Below, piece after piece: positions 34,428 through 45,664 of a stretch of 64,000 nt of DNA. Each line of letters starts with the position of its first letter. Position 1 is the first letter of the stretch. The stretch covers positions 58,127,501 to 58,191,500 of the forward strand of contig CP142458.1 in assembly GCA_038049695.1 (NCBI GenBank), written 5' to 3'. Below the pieces are notes generated by a model. That model was given only the letters and a program-made list of their open reading frames with translations, did not search any database and was not told where the DNA came from. Position numbers and translations under genes: made by a program. Source of the DNA: Cinnamomum chago. Taxonomy: Eukaryota > Streptophyta > Magnoliopsida > Laurales > Lauraceae.

Positions 34428-35075
34428 CTGGTGGTCCATCGAGTTAGGACAAGTTAGAAGGGTCCACTCATTTGACTCAAGTCAAACTGTCTGGTTGTTA
34501 GGGTTGCAAACGGATATCCGATTCCCTGATTACCCAAAAGTTCTAACCCTGAAAAACTAGATATGCAGGTTCCGATTCATAAAAAGGTCCGGGTCCAGAA
34601 CCTAATTTAGGTTCCGATTGATAAACGGGTCATATTCCGGGTCCATATAGGTTCTGACCCTTGGACCCAGCATATGAGTCTTTGATATTTCAATTTGTAC
34701 TTTAAAACCAACTCTTTTTTGGTATTCTTTTGTATAATATTGGATGTTGTAGACTTGATGCACTGTTATAAATTAAATGATATGCTTATTTTTAGAAAAA
34801 AAAATGAAGCATAAAGAGAAAATATAATTGATTTTGGAACTATATTTGAGTCCTCTAGGTGGACCCGAATCCGGATTTTCTTATTGAAATCGGGTCCGGA
34901 ACCAACAAAATAGGTTCCGATTCAAAACTGGATCCTGAACAAGAACTATTATTTAAAAACGCGTCCGGGTCCACTATGTTTCCTATCCGGAACCGTCCCG
35001 TTTGCAACCCTATTGGTGGTCCATCAAGTTAGGACAAGTCAGAAGGGTCCACTTGTCTGACTTGAGCCAAACTGC
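34428..35075. repeat. 63-bp tandem repeat split by a hAT insertion
   Basis: One unit, 34428-34490, starts CTGGTGGTCCATCGAGTTAGG. The next, 35013-35075, starts TTGGTGGTCCATCAAGTTAGG and continues with AGAAGGGTCCACT and CTGACTTGAGCCAAACTGC. The two units would be adjacent if the element at 34499-35012 and one TSD copy were removed. Confidence 0.85.
34499..35012. mobile_element. non-autonomous hAT element (514 bp) with perfect 15-bp TIRs
   Basis: Both ends read TAGGGTTGCAAACGG. The flanking 8-mers are CTGGTTGT (34491-34498) and TTGGTGGT (35013-35020), 6 of 8 identical. The adjacent repeat unit shows CTGGTGGT at the same place, which identifies the original target. GGTTCCGATTC and CGGGTCC motifs recur inside both ends. 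The AT-rich middle is noncoding. Confidence 0.92.
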
Positions 35076-36297
35076 CTGGTGTTGATCGTGTTGAGTGGAG
35101 TCAACCTCGACTCGACTGATTCATTCCTACCTTTTCTATTGTATGGGTGGCCCTATCCGACCGAGTACAGCAGTACCCTCCGACACTGAGTCCGACTTGA
35201 ACGAGTCAACTTGGTTTTGTCTCAAATTTTATACCATTCTCTTATCCCAGCCTCCTATATGATAATAAGTAGAGATTTGCTTGTGTCATGAAGGCTTTGG
35301 AAAGATGGGAGTCCTACCACTCAGTAGAAATTTGATACGAAAGATGTGGGTGTTGCAATGAAAATACATGGGGATGGAGTTCACAGTGAAAAAAAGAAAA
35401 AAACAAAGAAGAAAATTTGCATTTATTGAATTGTCTGAAAAGGAGTGCATTGAGAAAGTTCTCACTCAAATAACAAATATATAACTGCTGACTTTTGGCT
35501 GCTAGTTTTAAGTTCTATGCGAGATAATCACTATGCAGGGATGAAGGGGATTATTAATTGAGTCATGTGTTCTATTTTCTAGGCTTGATGCATTCTATGA
35601 TGTGCATACAATCTAATTTTTCACATCCAATGAGTGTGGTGAGCGAGTAGATGAAAAATCTTGAAAAAGTGCACTGAACAACTGTGAAGTAGATTTTGTG
35701 TTCGCTTGAAAGGCACACGGCCTTGCATTGGTGTTTGACAAAAAGCGACTGAAAAAGAGTGTTAACAAATATGTATTAAGTTGGTGATTTGGACGAACAG
35801 GGTTTTTTGGAGCGTGAAAGGTTGAATCTTCCAATGGCTGTAACTTTTGTTCTAATAATTAGATCTTCGCCCACAATAGGCTGTTGGAAAGATCTTTTCT
35901 AATAGATGTCGATAGACTGCAAGAGATTGTTGTGATCAAAGTGTATGAAAATAAATTATGGCCTCTAGAAGCTTATTGTCTCTTTTCTAGGTAGGGGAAG
36001 ACTAGCGTCGTCTAAATATGGCCATGACAAGTGGATTTTTCTCTTTTGGACAAAAACTCAGATAAATCCAAAACCATAGATAAATTTGACAAAAACATTT
36101 TACTTTCTGGCTTTACATCCACAATCTTTTTTAATAATGTGGTAGGTAATTTTTTCAAATTTGAATAGCAAAAATGTCTAAGTTACCCTTTCTTTAAATC
36201 ATATCTCATGATTAGTGGGATATGCCCTTAATAATAGTCAACTACCATTTAATTGGCCACGTACGATTAATTAAATCTCATTAATGAGATTTTCAAA
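35076..36297. other. no gene seen
   Basis: Noncoding DNA with GACTCGACTG-type motifs at its left edge (35100-35220), similar to hAT subterminal repeats. Nothing else is identifiable. Confidence 0.4.
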
Positions 36298-36840
36298 TAA
36301 TTCATAAAAAAATACAAATAAATTTCAAAAAACGCAATAAATTCCAAAAGAACACAAAAAAATTTTAAAAGATGCAAATAAATTTCAAATGATCCAAATA
36401 AATTCCAAAAGACGTAAATAAATTTCAAAAGATCCAAATAAAATTCAAAAAATATAAATAAATTTCAAAAGACGCAAATAAATTTCAAACGATGTAAATA
36501 AAATTTAAAAACAAAAATAAATTTCAAAAAACGCAAATACATTTGCCAAAACTAAGATAAACTATTTTTCCAAATTTCAGAAAAAAATGCCAAAACTCAA
36601 GTATTTTTTGCTAAAACTCAGTTAAACTTATTTTAAAAAAATGCAAATGAATTTGAAAAGACGCAAATAAATTTCAAATGACACAATTAAAATTAAAAAA
36701 CACAAATAGATATCAAAAAATAAAAAAAATTCCAAAAAACTCAGATAGATTTTCCAAAACTCAGATAAATTTTAAAAAAAACTCAGATAAATTTGCCAAA
36801 ACCACAGATAAATTTGAAAAAAACTTAGATAAATCCCCGG
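36298..36840. repeat. A-rich minisatellite, 20-21 bp period
   Basis: Units of about 20 bp of the form AAATAAATTTCAAAAGACGC repeat from about 36308 to 36540. They resume with variants to 36720, then change to CTCAGATAAATTTGCCAAAAC units (about 21-22 bp) to 36835. Bases are strongly asymmetric: the + strand is nearly free of G except in GACGC/GATCC. Any peptide read through it (K, N, D, F rich) is a repeat artefact. Confidence 0.9.
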
Positions 36841-37078
36841 GCCCCGCTGCCTTTCTTCTCCGGTAAGACCAACGACGAAAGTGGATTCCGATCATCCTGC
36901 TAGCTGAATGCTACTGGGCTTCTGGGCTGAGCGGGTTGGACCTGACCTGGAACCTACCCGAAACCAAAACTGGCCTGGCCTTAATCCATGCGTTTCTTCT
37001 TCTTCCTCGCCTGTGTTCCGAGACAGGGCCTGGGTTGTTCCTTCTCATCTGGGTTCCAAGAAGAGTATGGATGATGAT
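36841..37078. other. left flank of the Sirevirus-like element
   Basis: Short noncoding flank, GC-richer than its left neighbour. It ends ATGGATGATGAT just before the LTR. Confidence 0.5.
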
Positions 37079-38823
37079 TGTTAGGAATTTTGTATTTGCA
37101 ATTTGATGGATGCATTTGCACTTTAGCATCATTTGATTTACACACACTTGCATAGTTTTAGAAAACCTTGAAATCTAGTTTTATACATGCATTGCTTTTA
37201 AGATTTGTAAAAGTTTTGTTTTATGCATGTTTTGGTTCTAAACTTGGATGCATTGGTTTTAGAATACAAACTCTTTTGAAAACCTAATTCTTTGTGCATT
37301 ACATTTGGAAAATCATTTTGAGAATTTAGGTTTGAGCCTTGCATACATTCATCACTTTCAGAATCAGTTTTGTATGCATTTTCATTTGAAAAGAGTTTTT
37401 AGAAATCAAGCTAGCCTTTGGTTTTAAAGTTTCAAATCATTTTAGGCTCCTTGTGTTTCATGTTTTTAAACTTCTTAGAATGACTTAAAACATGTTATTC
37501 AAGCTTGATTTAGTGGCCAAAAAGTTCCCCAAAGAAATACCTTCAAATATGTAAAAATTGGTTTTTTGGTCAACAGGGCAGTCACCCGGCAGTGTCGCCG
37601 GTCGACCGAGACCTGTATCTCGGTGGACCGAGGACACTGCAGCTTGACTGCACCTGAAGCTCCAACGGTCACTTTTTTTACCGTTGTGTGGTCTAGGTCG
37701 ACCGAGGCCTGTTTCTAGGTCGACCGAGAGACTAGCCGTTGGCAACTTTTTGGCTATAAAGTCCATTCATTTCCAACCTTTTTTAAGGCTTGACACATGA
37801 ACTTTTGAGACCATTTTGGAGCCAAGGAAAGGGGAAGAAGTTGGAAAGGCTAGAGGGCCATTTGGAAATCAAATACATGAGTTTTTAAAAAGGTACACTT
37901 TACTTGTATTTTGATTTTCATTAAAATTAGAATCTATGCATGTTTAAATCTTTGTATTTTCTTTTATGCATGATTTCTAGTTTGTAAAGAGTTGTTTAGC
38001 AAACTCAAATCATCTTTGGTAAATTAGATTGGTTTGCAAACTCTCTTAACTAAATCACATACATTCTTAGATCTTATTATTCATACAACTTGTTAGTTTC
38101 ATTTCTTCAAAGTTGTTTGAATCTTTTATGTGATTAGTTTTATCTTCAATCATCATTTTATAAGCTTTGATTTTAAAATGCATCATGCATTCATTTAGGA
38201 GCTTCATTGTAGAAATTGATTGAAGTTAAGCATTCATACACTTGTGCACACACTTTAACTTGTTTTAGTGTATGTTTGTAATTTGAATTAAACTTTCATA
38301 TTAGCCTATGTAGAGGCAATTCAATTGAGCTTAAATTGTAATCTCTTAGAGTGATCTTTTGTGAAGACACTTTCTTAGAGAAATCTTTCTTTGTAAAGGT
38401 TATTGCTTAGCCTAAGAAAAGCATTGTGTAAGGTTATTGCTTAGCCTAAGAAAAGCATCTTGTAAAGGTTATTGCTAAGCCTACAAAAGCACATTGAGAG
38501 GTTGTTGTTTAGCCTAGAAAAACAACATTGTAAGGGTTATTGCTTAGCCTAGTAAAAAGCATACATAGTGGAAATCCGGTGGGGTGTTGGATGCACAAGC
38601 CGGTAGTCGATGTAGGCACGTTGGCCGAACCACTATAAATATTGTGTTGTGGTGATTGTTATGTGGTGATTGTTTTTGTTTAACTTCCGCATATTGTTTG
38701 ACTAAATCATCACATTTGACTGGTTTGTTTTAAAGAAGTTAAATTTGGTTTAAATTGGTCATAGTTGTAGCACACCCTATTCACCCCCCCCCCCCTCTAG
38801 GGTTAGGATCCCAAGGACTTTCA
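37079..38823 (+). repeat. 5' LTR of the Sirevirus-like element
   Basis: 1745 bp. Two copies of a GGTCGACCGAG dyad module lie at 37592-37641 and 37692-37730. A run of five related phrases (GGTTATTGCTTAGCCTA..AAAAGCA) lies at 38398-38560. A 12-C run at 38786-38797 precedes TCTAGGGTTAGG. Confidence 0.95.
38398..38560 (+). repeat. short tandem repeats near the LTR 3' end
   Basis: The phrase GGTTATTGCTTAGCCTAAGAAAAGCAT and variants occurs five times in about 160 bp, spaced 30-40 bp. The same block is in the other LTR at about 44246-44408. Each unit can pair internally (GCTTAG..AAAAGC). Confidence 0.85.
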
Positions 38824-38923
38824 ATTGGTATCAGAGCCTCGTGCTCTATCTTATAGGATCAAGTGTTTGGAACTCTTGATTAGGTGTAAAAACCTAGAGT
38901 TAAAACCCTAGAGTTGTGTTTAT

Positions 38924-40513
38924 ATGAAAATCATTAGAATGGACTCCACTATGCTAGATCTTGTAGATTCTTCTAGACCCCTCATTCTTCCTTCTATTGG
39001 AGATTCAAACTTTCAATCTAATGAATCTCAATGTGACATAAAAGAGGAAGAAAATGATTATGATGAAGATGATCTTCAACAAGCCTATAATGAATTATAT
39101 ACATTATCTTCCAAGCTTGATAAGAGAAATAGAAGTTTAAGAGAAGAATCTATAAAACTAAACAAAGAGCTAGTCTCTTCAAAAGATGAGCTTAGAGAGA
39201 AAGAAGAAGTCATAAATTGTTTAGAATCTAAGTTCATGATCTCTTTAAATAATCTATCTAACATTCAAGATGAGCTAAAAGAATTAAAGATGGATTATGA
39301 TAATGTCAAAAAGGAAAATCTAAAACTAAGAGATCAATTACAAAGGCAAGATAAAGACTTTAACAATCTTGAATCTAAATTGACTATCTCTAAGGAAAAT
39401 TTATCTAATGCTCAAGATGAATTAAATGAGATTAAGATAAATTGTGATGAGCTTAAAAATGAAAATTTGAACCTAAGAGATACAATTAAAAGACAAGATG
39501 AAAACATTAACTATTTAAAATCCAAGTTGACAATTTCCAATGAAAATTTGTCTAATGCTCAAAGTAATTTAAAAACTTTAGAACTTGGATCTAATGTTGT
39601 TAATGAGCTTAAATCTAAGTTAAAACTTGCCTATGAAGAGCTAAACAATTTTAAGGGAATTGAAAATGAACTAACAATAGTTAAAAATGAAAATTCAACC
39701 CTTAAAACCCAAGTCACTCAACTTGAAGAGTATAAACAAAAGTATGAGTGCAAGTTTACCCAAAGTGAAGATAGACTTGAAAAATTATTTAAATTGGGTA
39801 AACCTCATGGAGATAGGACGGGTCTTGGATTTAATAGGAATATGACATATGACCCTAAATTCACCAACACTTTTGTGAAAGGTGAGTCCTCTTTCTCTAG
39901 CACTCATCCTCCTTTGCCCAAAACCAAATGTAATTTTTGTGGCATTGAAGGGCATTTTATGTTTGAGTGCAAACTAAGAAGAAGAAGCCATGTGTCTAAA
40001 CCCATCTTTGAACTCAAGAAGGTAGAATCAAAATCTATGAAGGGTAAGACACTAAAAATCAAGGAAAACTCCAAAAAGACTAAACAAGTTAAATCATTTA
40101 AAATGGAGTCTCCTAAGATAGATTCTAAAAAGCTTAAACAAGTTAAACCAAGCTTGGAAGAATCTAAGAACAAAAAGCTTCTCAACATATCTCCCTTATA
40201 TCAACCCATGAAAGAACTTTTGAAGAAAGTTGCTAAGTTAAATCTAAAATTCAAAAGTCAAGTAAAGGGAGAAAATAAGAAGAAAAGAAAAGTGAAGCAA
40301 TCCCCTAAGAGACAAACTCACCAACATCAAAAGACTAATCACCAATCTAAGCTAAACTTAGTGAAATCTAAATATCATGGTGATAAGTTTAAATTGAAAA
40401 TTTATCAAGTCAAATCTCCTTTAGTTGGTGAGAAGTCCAAAATAGACCTCAAAGTTCAACCCTCTCAAGACCTTAGGTGGATTCCAAAAGTTATTTACCT
40501 AGACAAACCTTAG
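38924..40513 (+). CDS. gag-like coiled-coil / zinc-knuckle protein of the Sirevirus-like element
   Basis: An uninterrupted 529-codon frame starts about 85 bp after the primer-binding site; a second ATG follows at 38939. The N-terminal 60 residues are acidic. Residues about 55-285 are a predicted coiled coil. Within it an exact 49-residue unit repeats: 100-148, 149-197, and part of a third from 198, with LESKLTIS, ENLSNAQDEL, ENLNLRD and RQD in each. A CCHC knuckle follows at C336, C339, H344, C349 (KCNFCGIEGHFMFEC). The C-terminal 170 residues are lysine-rich. The globular N-terminal gag half usual in copia elements is absent. It could bind nucleic acid and assemble in particles made by a helper element; that is inference. 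Confidence 0.88.
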   Translation: MKIIRMDSTMLDLVDSSRPLILPSIGDSNFQSNESQCDIKEEENDYDEDDLQQAYNELYTLSSKLDKRNRSLREESIKLNKELVSSKDELREKEEVINCLESKFMISLNNLSNIQDELKELKMDYDNVKKENLKLRDQLQRQDKDFNNLESKLTISKENLSNAQDELNEIKINCDELKNENLNLRDTIKRQDENINYLKSKLTISNENLSNAQSNLKTLELGSNVVNELKSKLKLAYEELNNFKGIENELTIVKNENSTLKTQVTQLEEYKQKYECKFTQSEDRLEKLFKLGKPHGDRTGLGFNRNMTYDPKFTNTFVKGESSFSSTHPPLPKTKCNFCGIEGHFMFECKLRRRSHVSKPIFELKKVESKSMKGKTLKIKENSKKTKQVKSFKMESPKIDSKKLKQVKPSLEESKNKKLLNISPLYQPMKELLKKVAKLNLKFKSQVKGENKKKRKVKQSPKRQTHQHQKTNHQSKLNLVKSKYHGDKFKLKIYQVKSPLVGEKSKIDLKVQPSQDLRWIPKVIYLDKP

Positions 40514-42500
40514 GGCCTTAAACCTCCTTGACCAACCTATTCTTTTCAAGTTAAATCTTTTTGTTGGTCATGTTGCTTTGCATTTTGTTTCTATATAGTT
40601 ACATCTATTAAAATGCATTGTTTCTTTATGATCAATTGATTTTGCTTTCATGCACCATTCCAAGTTACATGTCATGGTTTTCAAAATCTTTTGATTATAA
40701 TTTCATCATGTTTGATTTGCTTTTTGCACACATAAGTTTTGCATTGCATTTCTACATGATTAATTGATTGTGATTTTAAAAGCTTTCATAGCTAATATAT
40801 TCATGATCAATTGTTGTTGCAAAATCATTTGTGTAGATGTCATAGTAATATTATTTGAACAAATGATTTGAATCAACTTAAGTTTTCCATAGATTTCTAA
40901 GTTATACTTTTATATGGAGAACATTGTTTTGAAAAATCAACTTGTATGTGTTTCAATTAAGTTATATCTTTTAAAATACAATGTTGAAAATTGATCTTCA
41001 AAATCATTCTTTTTATGCTCATTGTTGGATTTTGTTTTTCAAAATGATTTGAAGATTGTTTGAATGGAAATGCCTATAACATCATTAGTTATATTCATCT
41101 AAAGCATGTTCCATGTTTTCATTTCCTTTTCTTTTGGTTTCATTATCTTAGAAATGGAAATGTTTGTTGTTTGCATCCTTGCTTGTTTATTTACATTCTT
41201 TTTATATGCAAATGACAATTGGTTCCATGTATGGTTGTGATCTAAGTTTCATTTGTAGAAACCATACTAGAACCCAAATCCATCCTCTATGCTTTCTAGT
41301 CATATTCTTTTTGGATGGTTATGATGTTGAATCATGTAGATTCTCTTGGTGTCATCCTTATACATGTTTCAACTTCATAAGTAGTGATCTTAATCATATG
41401 AAACTCTTTGAAATCCATTCCTTGCATTTATGATGGTTGATGGATATCTTAGTAGTTGAATTCATATGATTTAGTCACTTTGGAAATTGCATGCATTTCA
41501 AAGTTATATAATTTTGCATTGCAATTTACCTTGTTCATCATTATGCTTATTAGTTATATCTTTAAAAGTGATGAATATGCATTTATGATGCTTGATGGAA
41601 CTTTGTGTTTGCCACATTCTTGCTCTTTATCATGTTATCAAATTCAATTGGTTTCAATTGGTATAATTTTTTGATTGATTTGATTTCTTGTGAATGTGAT
41701 AAACCTTGTGTGCATTGGATTGAACTTGATAAGTAATATGATTGTTCCATGTCACACACCATTAGCATCATAATGTTCATGTTGCCACCTCTTTTGCTCT
41801 CATAGGTATATCTCTTGACCACCATGTTTATGTGTTCATAATATTGGTTGGTTAATTGTTGAGGTAGGCTTCATGCTTGAATTTCATTTCACTCATCTTG
41901 CACCTTTATAAGTCATATTTATTGATTGAATGAAATGATTTTCAAAACCTTCATAGCATATGCTTTCCATAGTTAGATTATATGATGCTATGATTAATAA
42001 ACCCCATTGCTTCATGGATAGCTCTAATTTGGATTTTTCCTAATAGTTATATTTTTAAATCCATTTTAGAGTGATTGATTTAAATAGTCATATCCTTAAA
42101 TCTCAATTGGTATTCTTTGTTTGTCCAATTGATATCCATGATTGCTTTTCTCATTAGACCTAGCTCTCTTTTGGTAATTTGATCATATTGTGCTTTTTCG
42201 TTAAATGAATCTAATCATTTCTTTGAAGTTGACCCTCACTTGGTTAAATCATCTTCTTCTTGTACCTAATAGTTAAATCTTGTCAAAAGTTTGACAAAAG
42301 AAGAGAATGGATTGAGGGGGAGTGTAAACCTTCATAGGAAGAATTAGTTTTGATCAAATTGACCCTTGGATTGCCTTTGAGCCCTTAGAGATAACTTCCA
42401 TACATGATAGCATGTTATGTATTTCATGTTCGATTTCATTTGTTAACAGGCGCTACTAAAGGTATTTTCCTTGTTTCATGTGTGTAGGTACCTTTGCAAT
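40514..42500 (+). other. long noncoding interior of the Sirevirus-like element
   Basis: About 2 kb of AT-rich DNA without a supported frame stands where pol would be in an autonomous element. The phrase AGTTATAT(C/T)TT recurs loosely (about 40966, 41085, 41504, 41550, 42045). I see no protease, integrase or RT motif in any frame. Confidence 0.7.
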
Positions 42501-42926
42501 TTAATGTCAAAGGGGGAGAAAGAGTTCGAGAGTTCAAGTACTCGAAGATCTCCTATCCATCAAAGGGGGAGAAAGAATTCAAGTTCTCAAAAGGGTGAAG
42601 AGAATGTCCAAGCTTCCTAAGGAGAGAGTTGTGTATGATCTTCTACAAGGGAGAGAGAAGCATGGTCAAAGGGGGAGAGCAAAATAGAAGAAAGAAAGCT
42701 TGGAGCTAAAGAAGAAGCTTGGCTAAAGAGAGGAAGATGGAAAGAAAGCTTGAAGATTGATCAAGCACCAAGCATCAAGAAGATTGAAGAAAAGAGCCCA
42801 AGAGCCCAAGCTAAGAGGAGGAGCATCTAAGAAGATTTCAAGACTTGTCCAGCTTAGGGGGAGCTGAAGACTAAGTGTGTAATTTCTATGATGAGTAAGT
42901 TGCCATCAAATTGCAAAGGGGGAGAT
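42501..42926 (+). promoter_or_regulatory. polypurine tract cluster before the 3' LTR
   Basis: AAAGGGGGAGA occurs near 42510, 42560 and 42667, TTAGGGGGAGC near 42856, and AAAGGGGGAGAT at 42915-42926 directly before the LTR. The region is purine-rich (GAAGAAAG, AAGCTTG). The last tract is the functional position for plus-strand priming. Extra tracts are described for Sireviruses. Confidence 0.85.
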
Positions 42927-44671
42927 TGTTAGGAATTTTGTATTTGCAATTTGATGGATGCATTTGCACTTTAGCATCATTTGATTTACACACACTTGCA
43001 TAGTTTTAGAAAACCTTGAAATCTAGTTTTATACATGCATTGCTTTTAAGATTTGTAAAAGTTTTGTTTTATGCATGTTTTGGTTCTAAACTTGGATGCA
43101 TTGGTTTTAGAATACAAACTCTTTTGAAAACCTAATTCTTTGTGCATTACATTTGGAAAATCATTTTGAGAATTTAGGTTTGAGCCTTGCATACATTCAT
43201 CACTTTCAGAATCAGTTTTGTATGCATTTTCATTTGAAAAGAGTTTTTAGAAATCAAGCTAGCCTTTGGTTTTAAAGTTTCAAATCATTTTAGGCTCCTT
43301 GTGTTTCATGTTTTTAAACTTCTTAGAATGACTTAAAACATGTTATTCAAGCTTGATTTAGTGGCCAAAAAGTTCCCCAAAGAAATACCTTCAAATATGT
43401 AAAAATTGGTTTTTTGGTCAACAGGGCAGTCACCCGGCAGTGTCGCCGGTCGACCGAGACCTGTATCTCGGTGGACCGAGGACACTGCAGCTTGACTGCA
43501 CCTGAAGCTCCAACGGTCACTTTTTTTACCGTTGTGTGGTCTAGGTCGACCGAGGCCTGTTTCTAGGTCGACCGAGAGACTAGCCGTTGGCAACTTTTTG
43601 GCTATAAAGTCCATTCATTTCCAACCTTTTTTAAGGCTTGACACATGAACTTTTGAGACCATTTTGGAGCCAAGGAAAGGGGAAGAAGTTGGAAAGGCTA
43701 GAGGGCCATTTGGAAATCAAATACATGAGTTTTTAAAAAGGTACACTTTACTTGTATTTTGATTTTCATTAAAATTAGAATCTATGCATGTTTAAATCTT
43801 TGTATTTTCTTTTATGCATGATTTCTAGTTTGTAAAGAGTTGTTTAGCAAACTCAAATCATCTTTGGTAAATTAGATTGGTTTGCAAACTCTCTTAACTA
43901 AATCACATACATTCTTAGATCTTATTATTCATACAACTTGTTAGTTTCATTTCTTCAAAGTTGTTTGAATCTTTTATGTGATTAGTTTTATCTTCAATCA
44001 TCATTTTATAAGCTTTGATTTTAAAATGCATCATGCATTCATTTAGGAGCTTCATTGTAGAAATTGATTGAAGTTAAGCATTCATACACTTGTGCACACA
44101 CTTTAACTTGTTTTAGTGTATGTTTGTAATTTGAATTAAACTTTCATATTAGCCTATGTAGAGGCAATTCAATTGAGCTTAAATTGTAATCTCTTAGAGT
44201 GATCTTTTGTGAAGACACTTTCTTAGAGAAATCTTTCTTTGTAAAGGTTATTGCTTAGCCTAAGAAAAGCATTGTGTAAGGTTATTGCTTAGCCTAAGAA
44301 AAGCATCTTGTAAAGGTTATTGCTAAGCCTATAAAAGCACATTGAGAGGTTGTTGTTTAGCCTAGAAAAACAACATTGTAAGGGTTATTGCTTAGCCTAG
44401 TAAAAAGCATACATAGTGGAAATCCGGTGGGGTGTTGGATGCACAAGCCGGTAGTCGATGTAGGTACGTTGGCCGAACCACTATAAATATTGTGTTGTGG
44501 TGATTGTTATGTGGTGATTGTTTTTGTTTAGCTTCCGCGTATTGTTTGACTAAATCATCACATTTGACTGGTTTGTTTTAAAGAAGTTAAATTTGGTTTA
44601 AATTGGTCATAGTTGTAGCACACCCTATTCACCCCCCCCCCCCTCTAGGGTTAGGATCCCAAGGACTTTCA
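42927..44671 (+). repeat. 3' LTR of the Sirevirus-like element
   Basis: 1745 bp, the same length as the 5' LTR. The differences I see are C/T at 44332, C/T at 44465, A/G at 44531 and A/G at 44539 (approximate positions). Confidence 0.95.
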
Positions 44672-45664
44672 GATGGACCAAGACAAAAACCTGAAACGAC
44701 CTTGCTCCCTTTGGCGATGGGCAGCCCTGGTACCAAAGGTCCTCTAAATCGCTTCTTAGGTGACGAGTGAGAGCTCCAAAGATGAATCACCGACGAAATC
44801 GAGAAGCGGTGGCTACTGGGCATCGTTCCTCTCTTTGTTGCTCTTCTTTTCTGCAGATTCGCTCAGTGAACCCAGCAGTCCTTTGATCTTCTTCTTAGGC
44901 AGCTGTAGGGCAACCGCGACCATCCCTCAACTACTTCCGATTTGCAGCAGCTCTGGGATATGCTGAGATTTTAGATCCTCTGATCCCTGCGATGGGTTCT
45001 AAGTTTCACCAACAAGATAGATCGATGCTTCCTCCGATCCTTTGATTTGTTCTGCAACCATACCAATAACCAAAACAGCAACCTCGTTGCCTTCTCTTTC
45101 TTCCTCGTCTTCTCCAGCTAGAACCACCGAGGTCTGGATCCTTCTGGATCTCTATCTTAAAAAAGATCAACCATAGTCCGGAACTTATGCAAGTTCTCCT
45201 CTTCCTCTAGATTTTGTTTCTCTGAGCAGCGATTGGCAACCGATATGTTTGGCCCACCGTCCGATCGACATGCGATCTCTGGAATGGTCTTCTCTGAGAC
45301 TAAGTTCTGCAATCAAAAAATTAAGGACCGAAGCCCTCTCCGCGGCAACTAGTGTTCTCAATCGATACCACAGCTTGCCAAGAGAAATAGAGAGAAGAAG
45401 ATCGAAGGGGGTCTCTTGCCTTAGTAATGAGGGGGAATGGAAGATTTGAAAATTTAAAATTTAAAATATCATGTCTAAACAGTTGAAAGGGCAAATCCGT
45501 CATGAAAATGTCTTATGTGACGTATTTAGGGATCTCTTGCCAAAATATATCTAGCTGCGTGGACTACAGACCTTAAACAAAACTTGTGTGGACCAAAGCC
45601 TTTAAACGTTCCATTTCTAGGACCTTTCGCTAATTTACTCTATAAATAATCATATTGTGGAACC
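44672..45664. other. no gene seen
   Basis: Noncoding DNA, GC-richer than the LTRs, between the Sirevirus-like element and the nested long LTRs. The end (CTTTCGCTAATTTACTCTATAA) resembles text often found beside plant repeats, but I could not define an element. Confidence 0.4.

Larger units (their letters stand above)
37079..44671 (+). mobile_element. young Sirevirus-like LTR element with gag-like gene only (7.6 kb)
   Basis: The two 1745-bp LTRs (37079-38823, 42927-44671) start TGTTAGG and end ACTTTCA. I see only four differences between them. The primer-binding site TTGGTATCAGAGCC is at 38825-38838 and the polypurine tract AAAGGGGGAGAT abuts the 3' LTR. Several more AAAGGGGGAGA motifs lie upstream of it. 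Multiple polypurine tracts, palindromic LTR motifs, an LTR 3' end with CTATTCACCCCC..TCTAGG and a long coiled-coil gag suggest Sirevirus. No protease, integrase or RT is present. The flanks (GATGAT and GATGG) share GATG, but I found no perfect 5-bp duplication. Confidence 0.92.

Noticed and set aside
37485-37766. 93-codon frame, also at 43333-43614
   Set aside because: Identical because it lies in both LTRs, antisense to the element; most likely chance, with the GGTCGACC modules inside.
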